DNA of 10,641 nt, from assembly GCA_944325475.1 (NCBI GenBank), contig CALVAF010000105.1, positions 1-10,641 of the forward strand, read 5' to 3'. Position 1 is the stretch's first letter. Each line of letters begins with the position of its first letter. A model generated the notes under the pieces. That model saw only the letters and a program-made list of their open reading frames with translations, had not been told where the DNA came from and made no database searches. The DNA comes from an uncultured Helicobacter sp. GTDB lineage: Bacteria > Campylobacterota > Campylobacteria > Campylobacterales > Helicobacteraceae. This document shows positions 1 through 6,286 of the stretch, piece after piece. The translations under genes were made by a program, and so were the position numbers.

Positions 1-708
1 AAAAAAAGCATTTCTTAGGGCATTTTTCTCCAAGCTCGCCACCCCTTGTGCTGTTGAACCCCCCGGACTCATCACGCTCTCTTTTAGCAACGCAGGGTGC
101 GTGGTTTGTAGTAGCTCCCCAAAACCCTCAAAAAGCCCTTCTACAATCTCTTTTGATTGCTCACGCGTCAGCCCATTAACCACCCCAGAATCAATAAGCG
201 ATTCAGCCACCATAGCTAAAAATGCCGGCGCACAACCCCCAAGTGCTGCAGCCGTTGGCATCATTTTTTCTTCAATCCAAACGCTCTTCCCAATGGCATT
301 AAAAATCTCAACCGCTCTTTTCTTATACGATTCATCACCGCATAAAGTTGTGATAGACTTCCCCACACTTGCTGCAACATTAGGCATTGCACGGATAAAG
401 CCCTTTGATTCTATACTTGCCCTCAAAGCCTCCAAAGCTGTGGCATTTAAAATCGAATACACACATTCTGCTTTGCCAACAAACTTAAAAGCCCCAAGCG
501 CATAAGGCTTCACACAAAGCAAAACTTCTTGATTTTGCACATTGATGAAATTGTCTTTTTGTGGTAATGGAGTGAGTTGCAAATCCTCGCAAAATTCATG
601 AATCTTTTGTGAGTTTCTGCCCGCTATTTGAAGATGAAATTTATCTTTTAATCCAAGGGCTAGAGCCCTTGCCATTTTGCCATAACCTAAAATAATCAAA
701 TTTTTCAT
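1..708 (-). CDS. proC: Pyrroline-5-carboxylate reductase, C-terminus cut by window edge
   Basis: Likely catalyses the NAD(P)H-dependent reduction of 1-pyrroline-5-carboxylate to L-proline, the last step of proline synthesis, in the cytoplasm. Reading the minus strand from the ATG at 708 gives 236 codons without a stop up to the window edge; the family is usually about 255-280 residues, so only a short C-terminal piece is missing. The N-terminus has the Rossmann dinucleotide motif (ILGYGKMARAL, residues 6-16). The middle has FIRAMPNVAASVGKS, matching the conserved RxMPNxPAxVG region. The C-terminal part has the conserved SPGGSTAQGVASLE, typical of the dimerisation domain. The start ATG overlaps the stop codon of fliW (ATGA, 705-708), so the two genes are probably cotranscribed and translationally coupled; only a weak Shine-Dalgarno is visible. 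The proC-fliW pair next to bamD-lon matches my recollection of the C. jejuni gene order. Confidence 0.93.
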   Translation of the reverse strand, partial: MKNLIILGYGKMARALALGLKDKFHLQIAGRNSQKIHEFCEDLQLTPLPQKDNFINVQNQEVLLCVKPYALGAFKFVGKAECVYSILNATALEALRASIESKGFIRAMPNVAASVGKSITTLCGDESYKKRAVEIFNAIGKSVWIEEKMMPTAAALGGCAPAFLAMVAESLIDSGVVNGLTREQSKEIVEGLFEGFGELLQTTHPALLKESVMSPGGSTAQGVASLEKNALRNAFF

Positions 709-1142
709 TCTTGGTTCGTTTTGCTGAAGTCAAAAAACTTTGAAATTGGTTCTGAAAGTCCAAAATTTTCGTATTTGAAATTTTCTAAAACCACCTGCGC
801 CATTGTGAGATTTTCAAAATTAAATAACACTGGCGCTAGAAAATTCACGCTTGATTCTTCAATAGGCTCTCGGATGCAAACGATATTTAATGTTACAAGC
901 TTGGAATTTTGTGGGTCAATATTCGTTTTTCCCTTGAGCTCTAAAAGCGCTTTTATCGGAGAGGGGACTTCAAATTCATAATCATTCCGCATGGAATAAG
1001 GATTGACCAAAGTAAAAGAAATGCCGTCATTCTCGCAGCTCTTTAACTGCATAAAGGTATCATCGTCCTTAGAGACCTTTTCTAATTTCATCTTTTGGAT
1101 ATGCTCAAAACCTAGAATCGGGGATTTTACTTCAAATTCCAT
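705..1142 (-). CDS. fliW: Flagellar assembly factor FliW
   Basis: FliW is a small cytoplasmic protein that binds flagellin and antagonises the post-transcriptional regulator CsrA, so that flagellin translation follows flagellar export. The 145-residue product has the family length and hallmarks: an N-terminal segment with GFEH (residues 11-14), a central FTLVNPY followed by DYEFEV, then LNIVCI and the C-terminal EESSVNFLAPVLFN with AQVVLEN. The start at 1142 is supported by an AAGAAGGA Shine-Dalgarno at 1150-1157 on the minus strand, 7 bases upstream. The stop overlaps the proC start by an ATGA. It is transcribed away from bamD. Helicobacter pylori has two FliW paralogues; which one this corresponds to cannot be fixed from the window, although neighbouring bamD-lon points to the copy beside lon. 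No flagellar genes are nearby, which is usual for this locus. Confidence 0.92.
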   Translation of the reverse strand: MEFEVKSPILGFEHIQKMKLEKVSKDDDTFMQLKSCENDGISFTLVNPYSMRNDYEFEVPSPIKALLELKGKTNIDPQNSKLVTLNIVCIREPIEESSVNFLAPVLFNFENLTMAQVVLENFKYENFGLSEPISKFFDFSKTNQE

Positions 1143-1238
1143 TACCTAATCCTTCTTAAAAATAACAAAAACTGGCTTTTTTGGCTTCTATCTAGCAAAT
1201 CCACCCAAAAAGCCCCAATTTCTAAAATTTAAAGCTTA

Positions 1239-1244
1239 ATTCTA
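1239..1244 (-). promoter_or_regulatory. Possible -10 box for fliW-proC
   Basis: On the minus strand the sequence reads GATAGAATTAAG, with TAGAAT matching the vegetative -10 consensus at five of six positions. It lies about 97 bases upstream of the fliW start, so the leader would be about 90 bases. No clear -35 is seen, as is common in Campylobacterota. Weak call from one hexamer in AT-rich DNA. Confidence 0.35.
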
Positions 1245-1300
1245 TCGCAATAAAAGCAAAAAATCAATGCAATTTTATTAAAGTTACATCATAAATCCGC

Positions 1301-1306
1301 TATAAT
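1301..1306 (+). promoter_or_regulatory. -10 box of the bamD-lon promoter
   Basis: A perfect TATAAT preceded by an AT-rich stretch (1271-1296) without a recognisable -35, the usual look of a sigma-70 promoter in Helicobacter and Campylobacter. The predicted start of transcription is near 1312-1314. This gives a bamD leader of about 120 bases that contains the two hairpins annotated downstream. It is the only strong -10 I see in the divergent region on this strand. Confidence 0.6.
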
Positions 1307-1314
1307 TACCCTCA

Positions 1315-1330
1315 TTAAAGTTTACTTTAA
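1315..1330 (+). other. Small hairpin at the 5' end of the predicted bamD leader
   Basis: TTAAAG (1315-1320) and CTTTAA (1325-1330) are perfect inverted arms with a four-base loop TTTA. It would sit within a few bases of the predicted transcript 5' end, where such a stem can protect RNA from degradation. With only one G-C pair per arm it is weak and could be chance. Confidence 0.3.
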
Positions 1331-1335
1331 GAATC

Positions 1336-1388
1336 AATAACCTCATATTAATATTAACCTCGAAATGATTAATATGAGGCTTATTTTT
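1336..1388 (+). terminator. Long AT-rich hairpin followed by a T-rich run; terminator or attenuator candidate in the bamD leader
   Basis: A perfect 12-bp inverted repeat pairs 1341-1352 (CCTCATATTAAT) with 1368-1379 (ATTAATATGAGG) around a 15-base loop. Skipping one bulged C at 1380, the stem extends five further pairs, AATAA (1336-1340) with TTATT (1381-1385), and the sequence continues as a T-rich run to 1388. The shape is that of a plus-strand intrinsic terminator, but the stem is AT-rich and the run is interrupted by an A. It lies between the TATAAT at 1301 and bamD, so it could release a leader RNA of about 75 bases, act as an attenuator, or simply be a leader structure. On the minus strand no T-run follows it, so a fliW-side terminator is unlikely. 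Confidence 0.45.
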
Positions 1389-1431
1389 AAGATTTTTAAA
1401 GCCAAAAACTCCAAAATTTAAAAGGGAATTA

Positions 1432-2100
1432 GTGGTAAAAATTATTCGAATCTTTCTTATAGGAATTGGTTTTTTAATCCTCTTTAATGCTTGTTCTTCA
1501 AAAAACAATAGCGGATTGGCGCTTGATGAAGTCAATAAACCCGCAGATTATTGGTATCAAAATATGCTAAAAGAAATCCGCAATGGAGACTTAGAAAAAG
1601 CCGATAGCTACTTCACCTCACTCCAAAGTGAGCATTTACACTCTCCATTATTAAGTGAGGCAATGCTAATTTTAGGACGTGCACACATGCAAGAAGAGGA
1701 ATATCTCTTAGCGGCATTTTATTTTGAGGAATACACCAAACGTTTTGGGAATGAACAAAATATTGATTTTATTAACTTTTTAAAGCTTCAAGCTAATTAT
1801 TTTGCTTTTGCTAAACAGTTTCGTGACCAGCAGCTTTTAGCAAAATCCATTAAAGACGCACAGGACTTTAGCCAAAAATACCCCTTTTCTCGCTATCGCC
1901 CTGTTGTGGATACCATGCTTTTAAAGCTAGAGCTTGCTAATCTAAGTTTAAATAAAGAAATCATCAAGCTCTATAACAAAAAAGACAAGACGCAAGCTGC
2001 AGAATATTACCAGCAAAAAATCAATGAAAATGCGTGGATAAAAGATGTCTTTTATAAAGAAGCCGGGTCGCCTTGGTATCAAAAAATTTTCGAATGGTAG
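1432..2100 (+). CDS. bamD: Outer membrane protein assembly lipoprotein BamD (ComL family)
   Basis: BamD is the essential lipoprotein partner of BamA in the complex that folds beta-barrel proteins into the outer membrane; it acts on the periplasmic face. The 222-residue product starts with a lipoprotein signal: basic MVKIIR, a hydrophobic stretch and FNAC, giving lipidated Cys21 followed by SS. The rest is alpha-helical with TPR-like repeats, for example ADSYFTSLQSEHLHSP, LLAAFYFEEYTKRFG and ending in a YYQQKINE helix; the KYPFSRY near residue 145 is typical of the family. The start is GTG at 1432, with AAAGGG at 1421-1426 five bases upstream. The gene is followed after 9 bases by lon, an order I recall from both H. 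pylori and C. jejuni. It probably shares the promoter at 1301 and the structured leader with lon. Confidence 0.9.
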   Translation: MVKIIRIFLIGIGFLILFNACSSKNNSGLALDEVNKPADYWYQNMLKEIRNGDLEKADSYFTSLQSEHLHSPLLSEAMLILGRAHMQEEEYLLAAFYFEEYTKRFGNEQNIDFINFLKLQANYFAFAKQFRDQQLLAKSIKDAQDFSQKYPFSRYRPVVDTMLLKLELANLSLNKEIIKLYNKKDKTQAAEYYQQKINENAWIKDVFYKEAGSPWYQKIFEW

Positions 2101-2109
2101 GATAAATTA

Positions 2110-4527
2110 ATGCAATTAGAACGTTATGGAACTTTTCCAAAAGATTTACCCATTATTTTAGAAGAGGATATGTTTTTGTATCCTTTTATGATAGCACCGC
2201 TTTTTGTCAATGATGAAGAAAGCCTCAAAGCTATTAATCTTGCAATGCAAAGTGAAGATAAACTCATTTTCATCACTGCAATCAAATCCAAAGATGAAGA
2301 AGAGGGTGAAGAATCCTTTTATGATGTTGGCGTTATTGGCACGATTATGCGGCGGGTTGCACTGCCTGATGGACGCGTGAAGATTCTCTTTCAAGGGCTA
2401 AGCCGTGGCAGTATTGCAAATCTCACTTCCAAATCTCCACTTGTAGGGGAAATTCACCCTATTGTTTCTAAAAGCTTTGATGCAAGTCGAATCGAAGCTA
2501 TTCTCTCTGTGCTTAAAGAAAAGTTACGCACCCTTTATAGCATCTCCCAAAACTTCTCCCAAGACCTACTAAGAAGTATTAATGAGACTATGGATCCCAA
2601 TCGTGCTGCAGATTTAATTGCAAGTGCGGTGCGTCTCAAAAAAGACCAAGTCTATAAAATCTTCAAAGAAGACGACCCAGAAGAGAGGTTACTAACTTTA
2701 ATTGACATTATTTTAGAGGAAATCAAAGCCCAACAGATTCAAAAGGAAATCAAAAATAAAGTCAATTTCCAAATGGAAAAAGTCAATAAAGAATATTTTC
2801 TAAAAGAGCAATTAAGACAGATTCAAAAAGAGCTTGGCGGTGATAATAAAGACACCGAGCTGCAAGAATACCGACAAAAGCTTGAAAAACTAAAAAATGT
2901 GATGAGTAAAAATGCCTACAAAGAAATCAACAAGCAAATCAACAAACTCTCGCGTATGCACCAAGATAGCGCTGATGCGAACCTCTTACAAAACTACATT
3001 GAGCTTGTTTTAGACATTCCTTTTGGGATTTACTCCAAAAAACAACTAAAAATCCAAGAAGTGCAAAAGCAGCTTGACAAAGACCACTATGGACTAAAAA
3101 AGCCCAAAGAACGCATTACAGAATATTTTGCTGTGCGCGAACTTTTAGCTTTAAGAGGCAAAGATAATAGTGAAAACAAAGGTGCGATTCTATGCTTTTA
3201 TGGACCTCCGGGTGTGGGCAAGACAAGCCTTGCAAACTCTATTGCAACCGCCCTTAAGCGAAAACTTATAAGAATCGCACTAGGTGGGCTAGAAGATGTC
3301 AATGAATTACGTGGGCACCGCCGCACTTATATTGGTGCAATGCCGGGTAGAATCGTGCAAGGCTTGATTGATGCTAAAGAAATGAATCCCGTGGTGGTTT
3401 TAGACGAGATTGACAAGATTCACCATTCTTTTCGCGGCGACCCTTCTTCGGTGCTTTTAGAGATTCTAGACCCGGAACAAAACAAAGAATTTAGAGATTA
3501 TTACACTAATTTTGACCTTGATTTATCTCAAGTGATTTTTATCGCCACAGCTAATGACATTGGGGCAATTCCAGCACCTTTGCGCGATAGAATGGAGTTT
3601 ATTAACATTAATAGCTACACCCCTTACCAAAAAGAACAAATTGCTAAAAAATACCTCATTCCCCAAGAGTTAAAAAAGCATGGCTTACAAAATAACGAAG
3701 TGAGCTTCAACACCCAAGCAGTTAAGAATCTTGTCGAAAAATACACAAGGGAAGCGGGGGTTAGGAACCTAAGACGCAGAATTGCTGAAATTTTGCGTAA
3801 AGTTGCTAAAGAAATCCTGCAAAATCCACCAACAAAAATCACTATCACAGGCAAAAATCTCCCATCTTACCTTGACAAAGTCGTCTTTGAATTTGAAAAT
3901 GCTAACACCAAAAATGAAATCGGCTTAGTCAATGGACTTGCTTGGACTAGCGTGGGTGGCGATGTTTTAAAAATCGAAGCCTTAAAAATTAAAGGCAAGG
4001 GCGGATTGCATTTGACAGGCAATCTAGGCGATGTGATGAAAGAAAGCGCAAAAATTGCTTATTCCCATGTCAAATCCCTCATTGATAGCCAACAGCTCAA
4101 AATCGACAAAAGTCTCATTCCACTCTCCCCCAAAGAAAAGAACGAGAAAATACAGCTTGATTCAAGTGAAATTTACAATCGCTTTGATGTGCATTTGCAT
4201 GTGCCAGAGGGTGCCACACCAAAAGATGGACCAAGCGCGGGAATCGCCATTGCAAGCGCGATTGCGTCAGTTTTTTCTAACCGCGCCATTAAAAGCTCTA
4301 TTGCCATGACAGGCGAATTAACTTTAAGGGGCAAAATCCTTGCTATCGGCGGCTTGCAAGAAAAACTCACCGCAGCCCTTAAATCTGAAATCAAAACGGC
4401 ACTAATCCCTAAAAAGAATTTTGAACGCGACTTAGAGGATATTCCAGAAGAAGTCAAAAGGGGGCTAGAAATCCTCCCCGTAGAAAATTTTCAAGAAGTG
4501 CTAAAACATATCCTTGAATCCAAATAA
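2110..4527 (+). CDS. lon: ATP-dependent protease Lon (LonA type)
   Basis: Lon unfolds and degrades damaged and short-lived regulatory proteins in the cytosol. The 805 residues show the full LonA layout. The N-terminal substrate-binding domain covers roughly residues 1-200. A long helical linker follows, with the conserved FQMEKVNKEYFLKEQL. The AAA+ module has Walker A GPPGVGKT at 365-372 and Walker B VVVLDEID at 428-435. The C-terminal serine protease domain holds the catalytic Ser709 in DGPSAG and Lys752 in GGLQEK. The 43-residue Ser-Lys spacing equals that of E. coli Lon (S679, K722). It has no membrane segment, so it is not LonB. The start ATG lies 9 bases after bamD, with AGGA formed across the bamD stop. 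Its last 14 bases overlap the proposed start of rnhB. Length fits the family (about 780-835) and nothing appears damaged. Confidence 0.97.
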   Translation: MQLERYGTFPKDLPIILEEDMFLYPFMIAPLFVNDEESLKAINLAMQSEDKLIFITAIKSKDEEEGEESFYDVGVIGTIMRRVALPDGRVKILFQGLSRGSIANLTSKSPLVGEIHPIVSKSFDASRIEAILSVLKEKLRTLYSISQNFSQDLLRSINETMDPNRAADLIASAVRLKKDQVYKIFKEDDPEERLLTLIDIILEEIKAQQIQKEIKNKVNFQMEKVNKEYFLKEQLRQIQKELGGDNKDTELQEYRQKLEKLKNVMSKNAYKEINKQINKLSRMHQDSADANLLQNYIELVLDIPFGIYSKKQLKIQEVQKQLDKDHYGLKKPKERITEYFAVRELLALRGKDNSENKGAILCFYGPPGVGKTSLANSIATALKRKLIRIALGGLEDVNELRGHRRTYIGAMPGRIVQGLIDAKEMNPVVVLDEIDKIHHSFRGDPSSVLLEILDPEQNKEFRDYYTNFDLDLSQVIFIATANDIGAIPAPLRDRMEFININSYTPYQKEQIAKKYLIPQELKKHGLQNNEVSFNTQAVKNLVEKYTREAGVRNLRRRIAEILRKVAKEILQNPPTKITITGKNLPSYLDKVVFEFENANTKNEIGLVNGLAWTSVGGDVLKIEALKIKGKGGLHLTGNLGDVMKESAKIAYSHVKSLIDSQQLKIDKSLIPLSPKEKNEKIQLDSSEIYNRFDVHLHVPEGATPKDGPSAGIAIASAIASVFSNRAIKSSIAMTGELTLRGKILAIGGLQEKLTAALKSEIKTALIPKKNFERDLEDIPEEVKRGLEILPVENFQEVLKHILESK

Positions 4528-5182
4528 CCTCTTTGCCGCCTCATTGTCCGACTTTACCTCCCAATCTGCACACAGCAGAGCCCAAGACTCTGCGCATAAC
4601 TCATGGGAAATCTGTGGGATTGATGAAGCTGGTAGAGGCTGTGTGGGCGGCTCGCTTTTTGTGTGCGGAGTGATTTTAGGGGAATCATTTCCTAAAAACC
4701 TTTTAAACCAGCTCCAAGATTCTAAAAAACTTTCACCCCAAATCCGCAACACTCTCGCCCCACAAATCAAACAACATACCCAATTCCACCTCGTCTCTAA
4801 AACCGCACAAGAAATTGACACAAAAGGCTTAAGCCTCTGTTTAAAAGAATCTTTACAAGAGATTCTAACCCACCTCAAAGCCCCCTATTATCTTTTTGAT
4901 GGCAACTGCAATTTTGGAATCCCTACCTTGCAAACCTTAATTAAAGGCGATTCTAAAGTTTCTGCCATTAGCGCTGCAAGTATTTTAGCCAAACACGCAA
5001 AAGACAAAGAAAGCCTAAAGCTAGATTCTCTCTACCCACAATATGGATTCAAATCCCACAAAGGCTATGGCACACAAGCTCACATAAAGGCAATTTTGGA
5101 ATTTGGCTACTGCAAAGAACACCGCAAAAGCTATCATCTAAAAAAACTTAGCCAAACTATCAAAACCCACTCTTTATTTTAA
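4514..5182 (+). CDS. rnhB: Ribonuclease HII
   Basis: RNase HII cuts the RNA strand of RNA-DNA hybrids and starts the removal of single ribonucleotides built into DNA. The 222-residue reading has the family signature GIDEAGRG at 35-42, giving metal-binding Asp37 and Glu38. Asp129 in LFDGN and Asp146 in KGDSKV fit the other two catalytic acids. The segment SAISAASILAKHAKD and the C-terminal YGFKSHKGYGT with EHRKSY are also typical. The frame opens at 4505 and contains no ATG or GTG before the core, only TTG at 4514 and TTG at 4544. I chose 4514, which overlaps lon by 14 bases and would allow coupling, but neither has a good Shine-Dalgarno, and residues 1-31 are not conserved. Placement directly after lon differs from the H. 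pylori order as I remember it. Confidence 0.93.
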   Translation: MNPNNLFAASLSDFTSQSAHSRAQDSAHNSWEICGIDEAGRGCVGGSLFVCGVILGESFPKNLLNQLQDSKKLSPQIRNTLAPQIKQHTQFHLVSKTAQEIDTKGLSLCLKESLQEILTHLKAPYYLFDGNCNFGIPTLQTLIKGDSKVSAISAASILAKHAKDKESLKLDSLYPQYGFKSHKGYGTQAHIKAILEFGYCKEHRKSYHLKKLSQTIKTHSLF

Positions 5183-5204
5183 TCCTTTTTAAACAATATT
5201 TTGA

Positions 5205-5210
5205 TAAAAT
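5205..5210 (+). promoter_or_regulatory. -10 box of the minD promoter
   Basis: TAAAAT within TTTTGATAAAATAGC lies in the 64-bp gap between rnhB and minD and matches the -10 consensus at five of six positions. The AT-rich upstream sequence has no clear -35. Transcription would begin near 5217, giving a leader of about 30 bases. It would let the min genes be expressed separately from bamD-lon-rnhB. No hairpin terminator is visible after rnhB, so read-through is also likely. Confidence 0.5.
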
Positions 5211-5233
5211 AGCAAAATTTATTTTAGTTTCAA

Positions 5234-5239
5234 AGAAGG
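5234..5239 (+). promoter_or_regulatory. Shine-Dalgarno that fixes the TTG start of minD
   Basis: AGAAGG ends 7 bases before the TTG at 5247. No ATG or GTG occurs in frame between this site and the conserved P-loop, so the site decides the start. Confidence 0.7.
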
Positions 5240-5246
5240 CGTTATT

Positions 5247-6047
5247 TTGAGTGGGACCATTATTACTATTACTTCTGGGAAAGGTGGCGTAGGGAAATCC
5301 ACCACAACAGCAAATCTCGCAGTTGGTTTAGCAAATGCTGGTAAAAAAGTCGTGGCAGTCGATTTTGATATTGGGCTTAGGAATCTTGATATGATTTTAG
5401 GGCTAGAAAACCGAATCGTATATGATATTGTGAATGTCATGGAGGGTGAGTGCAATCTCTCTCAAGCCCTCATTAATGATAAAAAGGCAAAGAATCTTTA
5501 CTTTTTACCCGCTTCACAAAGTAAAGATAAAAATGTCCTAGATAAAGAAAAAGTCGCTAAACTTATCGAAAAACTCAAAGAAGAGTTTGAATATATCCTA
5601 CTTGATTCACCTGCTGGAATCGAAAGTGGCTTTGAGCATTCTATTTTTTTAGCCGATGAAGCGCTTGTCGTCTCTACTCCTGAAGTTTCAAGCGTTAGAG
5701 ATGCTGATAGAGTGATTGGAATCATCGATGCCAAAAGCAAAAAGGCACAAATGGGACAAGAGGTCAAAAAACATATTATCATCAATCGCTTAAAGCCAGA
5801 AATGGTCGAAAAAGGCGAAATGTTAAGCGTTGATGATGTCTTAAAAATTCTCTCTTTGCCTCTTATTGGTATTGTCCCAGAAGACGAAAAAATCATCTCT
5901 TCTACCAACACAGGCGAACCTGTTATCTATGGAAACTCCCTCTCTAGCCAAGCTTACAGAAACATTACTAGGCGAATTTTAGGCGAGGAAGTGCCTTATT
6001 TAGAACTAAAGCTTAAAAAAGGGTTTTTTGGGAGGCTATTCTCATGA
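5247..6047 (+). CDS. minD: Septum site-determining protein MinD (ATPase)
   Basis: MinD is a membrane-associated ATPase that recruits MinC to block Z-ring formation away from midcell and is released by MinE. The 266-residue product has the deviant Walker A motif SGKGGVGKS at 10-18, with the signature Lys12 and Lys17. VDFDIGLRNLD follows with Asp41, then the switch II region LLDSPAGIE at 118-126. The C-terminus, LKLKKGFFGRLFS, is an amphipathic membrane-targeting helix, which separates it from ParA and FlhG-type relatives. Translation starts at TTG 5247, well supported by AGAAGG upstream; the first residues run straight into the P-loop. It overlaps minE by ATGA. No minC is in the window; in Helicobacter I recall minC being elsewhere. 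A promoter is likely at 5205. Confidence 0.96.
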   Translation: MSGTIITITSGKGGVGKSTTTANLAVGLANAGKKVVAVDFDIGLRNLDMILGLENRIVYDIVNVMEGECNLSQALINDKKAKNLYFLPASQSKDKNVLDKEKVAKLIEKLKEEFEYILLDSPAGIESGFEHSIFLADEALVVSTPEVSSVRDADRVIGIIDAKSKKAQMGQEVKKHIIINRLKPEMVEKGEMLSVDDVLKILSLPLIGIVPEDEKIISSTNTGEPVIYGNSLSSQAYRNITRRILGEEVPYLELKLKKGFFGRLFS

Positions 6048-6280
6048 GTTTGCTAGACAAAATCATTGGAAACAAAAGAAATTCTGCTCAAGAAGCTAAA
6101 AATCGCTTAACACTTATGTTGGCTCATGAACGCACAATTAATGTGCCTTATATGGAAGCTATGAAGCAAGAAATCCTAGAGGTTATCAAAAAATACACCA
6201 AAGCTCAAAAAATCGATATTAAAACCGATTCTAATCGAGATTTTAACACCCTTGAAGTAGAAATTTTACTCGAAAAATAA
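6044..6280 (+). CDS. minE: Cell division topological specificity factor MinE
   Basis: MinE stimulates MinD ATPase activity and drives the movement of MinCD away from midcell. The 78-residue product has the family length. It has an N-terminal amphipathic segment (MSLLDKIIG), the anti-MinCD region AKNRLTLMLAHER at about 18-30, and a C-terminal dimerisation domain ending with LEVEILLEK. The start ATG overlaps the minD stop (ATGA at 6044-6047), and a strong GGGAGG at 6030-6035 lies 8 bases upstream inside minD. Coupled translation keeps MinD and MinE in proportion, which matters for the oscillator. The next gene begins 6 bases after its stop, so it belongs to the same transcript. Confidence 0.95.
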   Translation: MSLLDKIIGNKRNSAQEAKNRLTLMLAHERTINVPYMEAMKQEILEVIKKYTKAQKIDIKTDSNRDFNTLEVEILLEK

Positions 6281-6286
6281 TTTCAA

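Noticed and set aside
101..505. Plus-strand open frame opposite proC
   Set aside because: It lies wholly antisense to a clear proC reading, has Ser/Pro/Ala-rich composition typical of shadow frames, and has no Shine-Dalgarno or recognisable domain.
721..981. Plus-strand open frame opposite fliW
   Set aside because: Antisense to a well-supported fliW with family motifs; no independent sign of coding.
1183..1215. Sigma-54 promoter for fliW on the minus strand (GGGTGG...TTGCT)
   Set aside because: The required GG-N10-GC spacing is not met: the GG pairs lie too close to the GC element.
1284..1535. Minus-strand frame of 83 codons across the divergent region
   Set aside because: It would cover the bamD promoter, the leader hairpin and the bamD signal peptide; no ribosome binding site or family match is visible.
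4501..4878. Minus-strand frame opposite the start of rnhB
   Set aside because: Overlaps the rnhB catalytic motif in antisense and has no support of its own.
5183..5246. Intrinsic terminator after rnhB
   Set aside because: T-rich runs are present but no stem of useful length or GC content precedes them.
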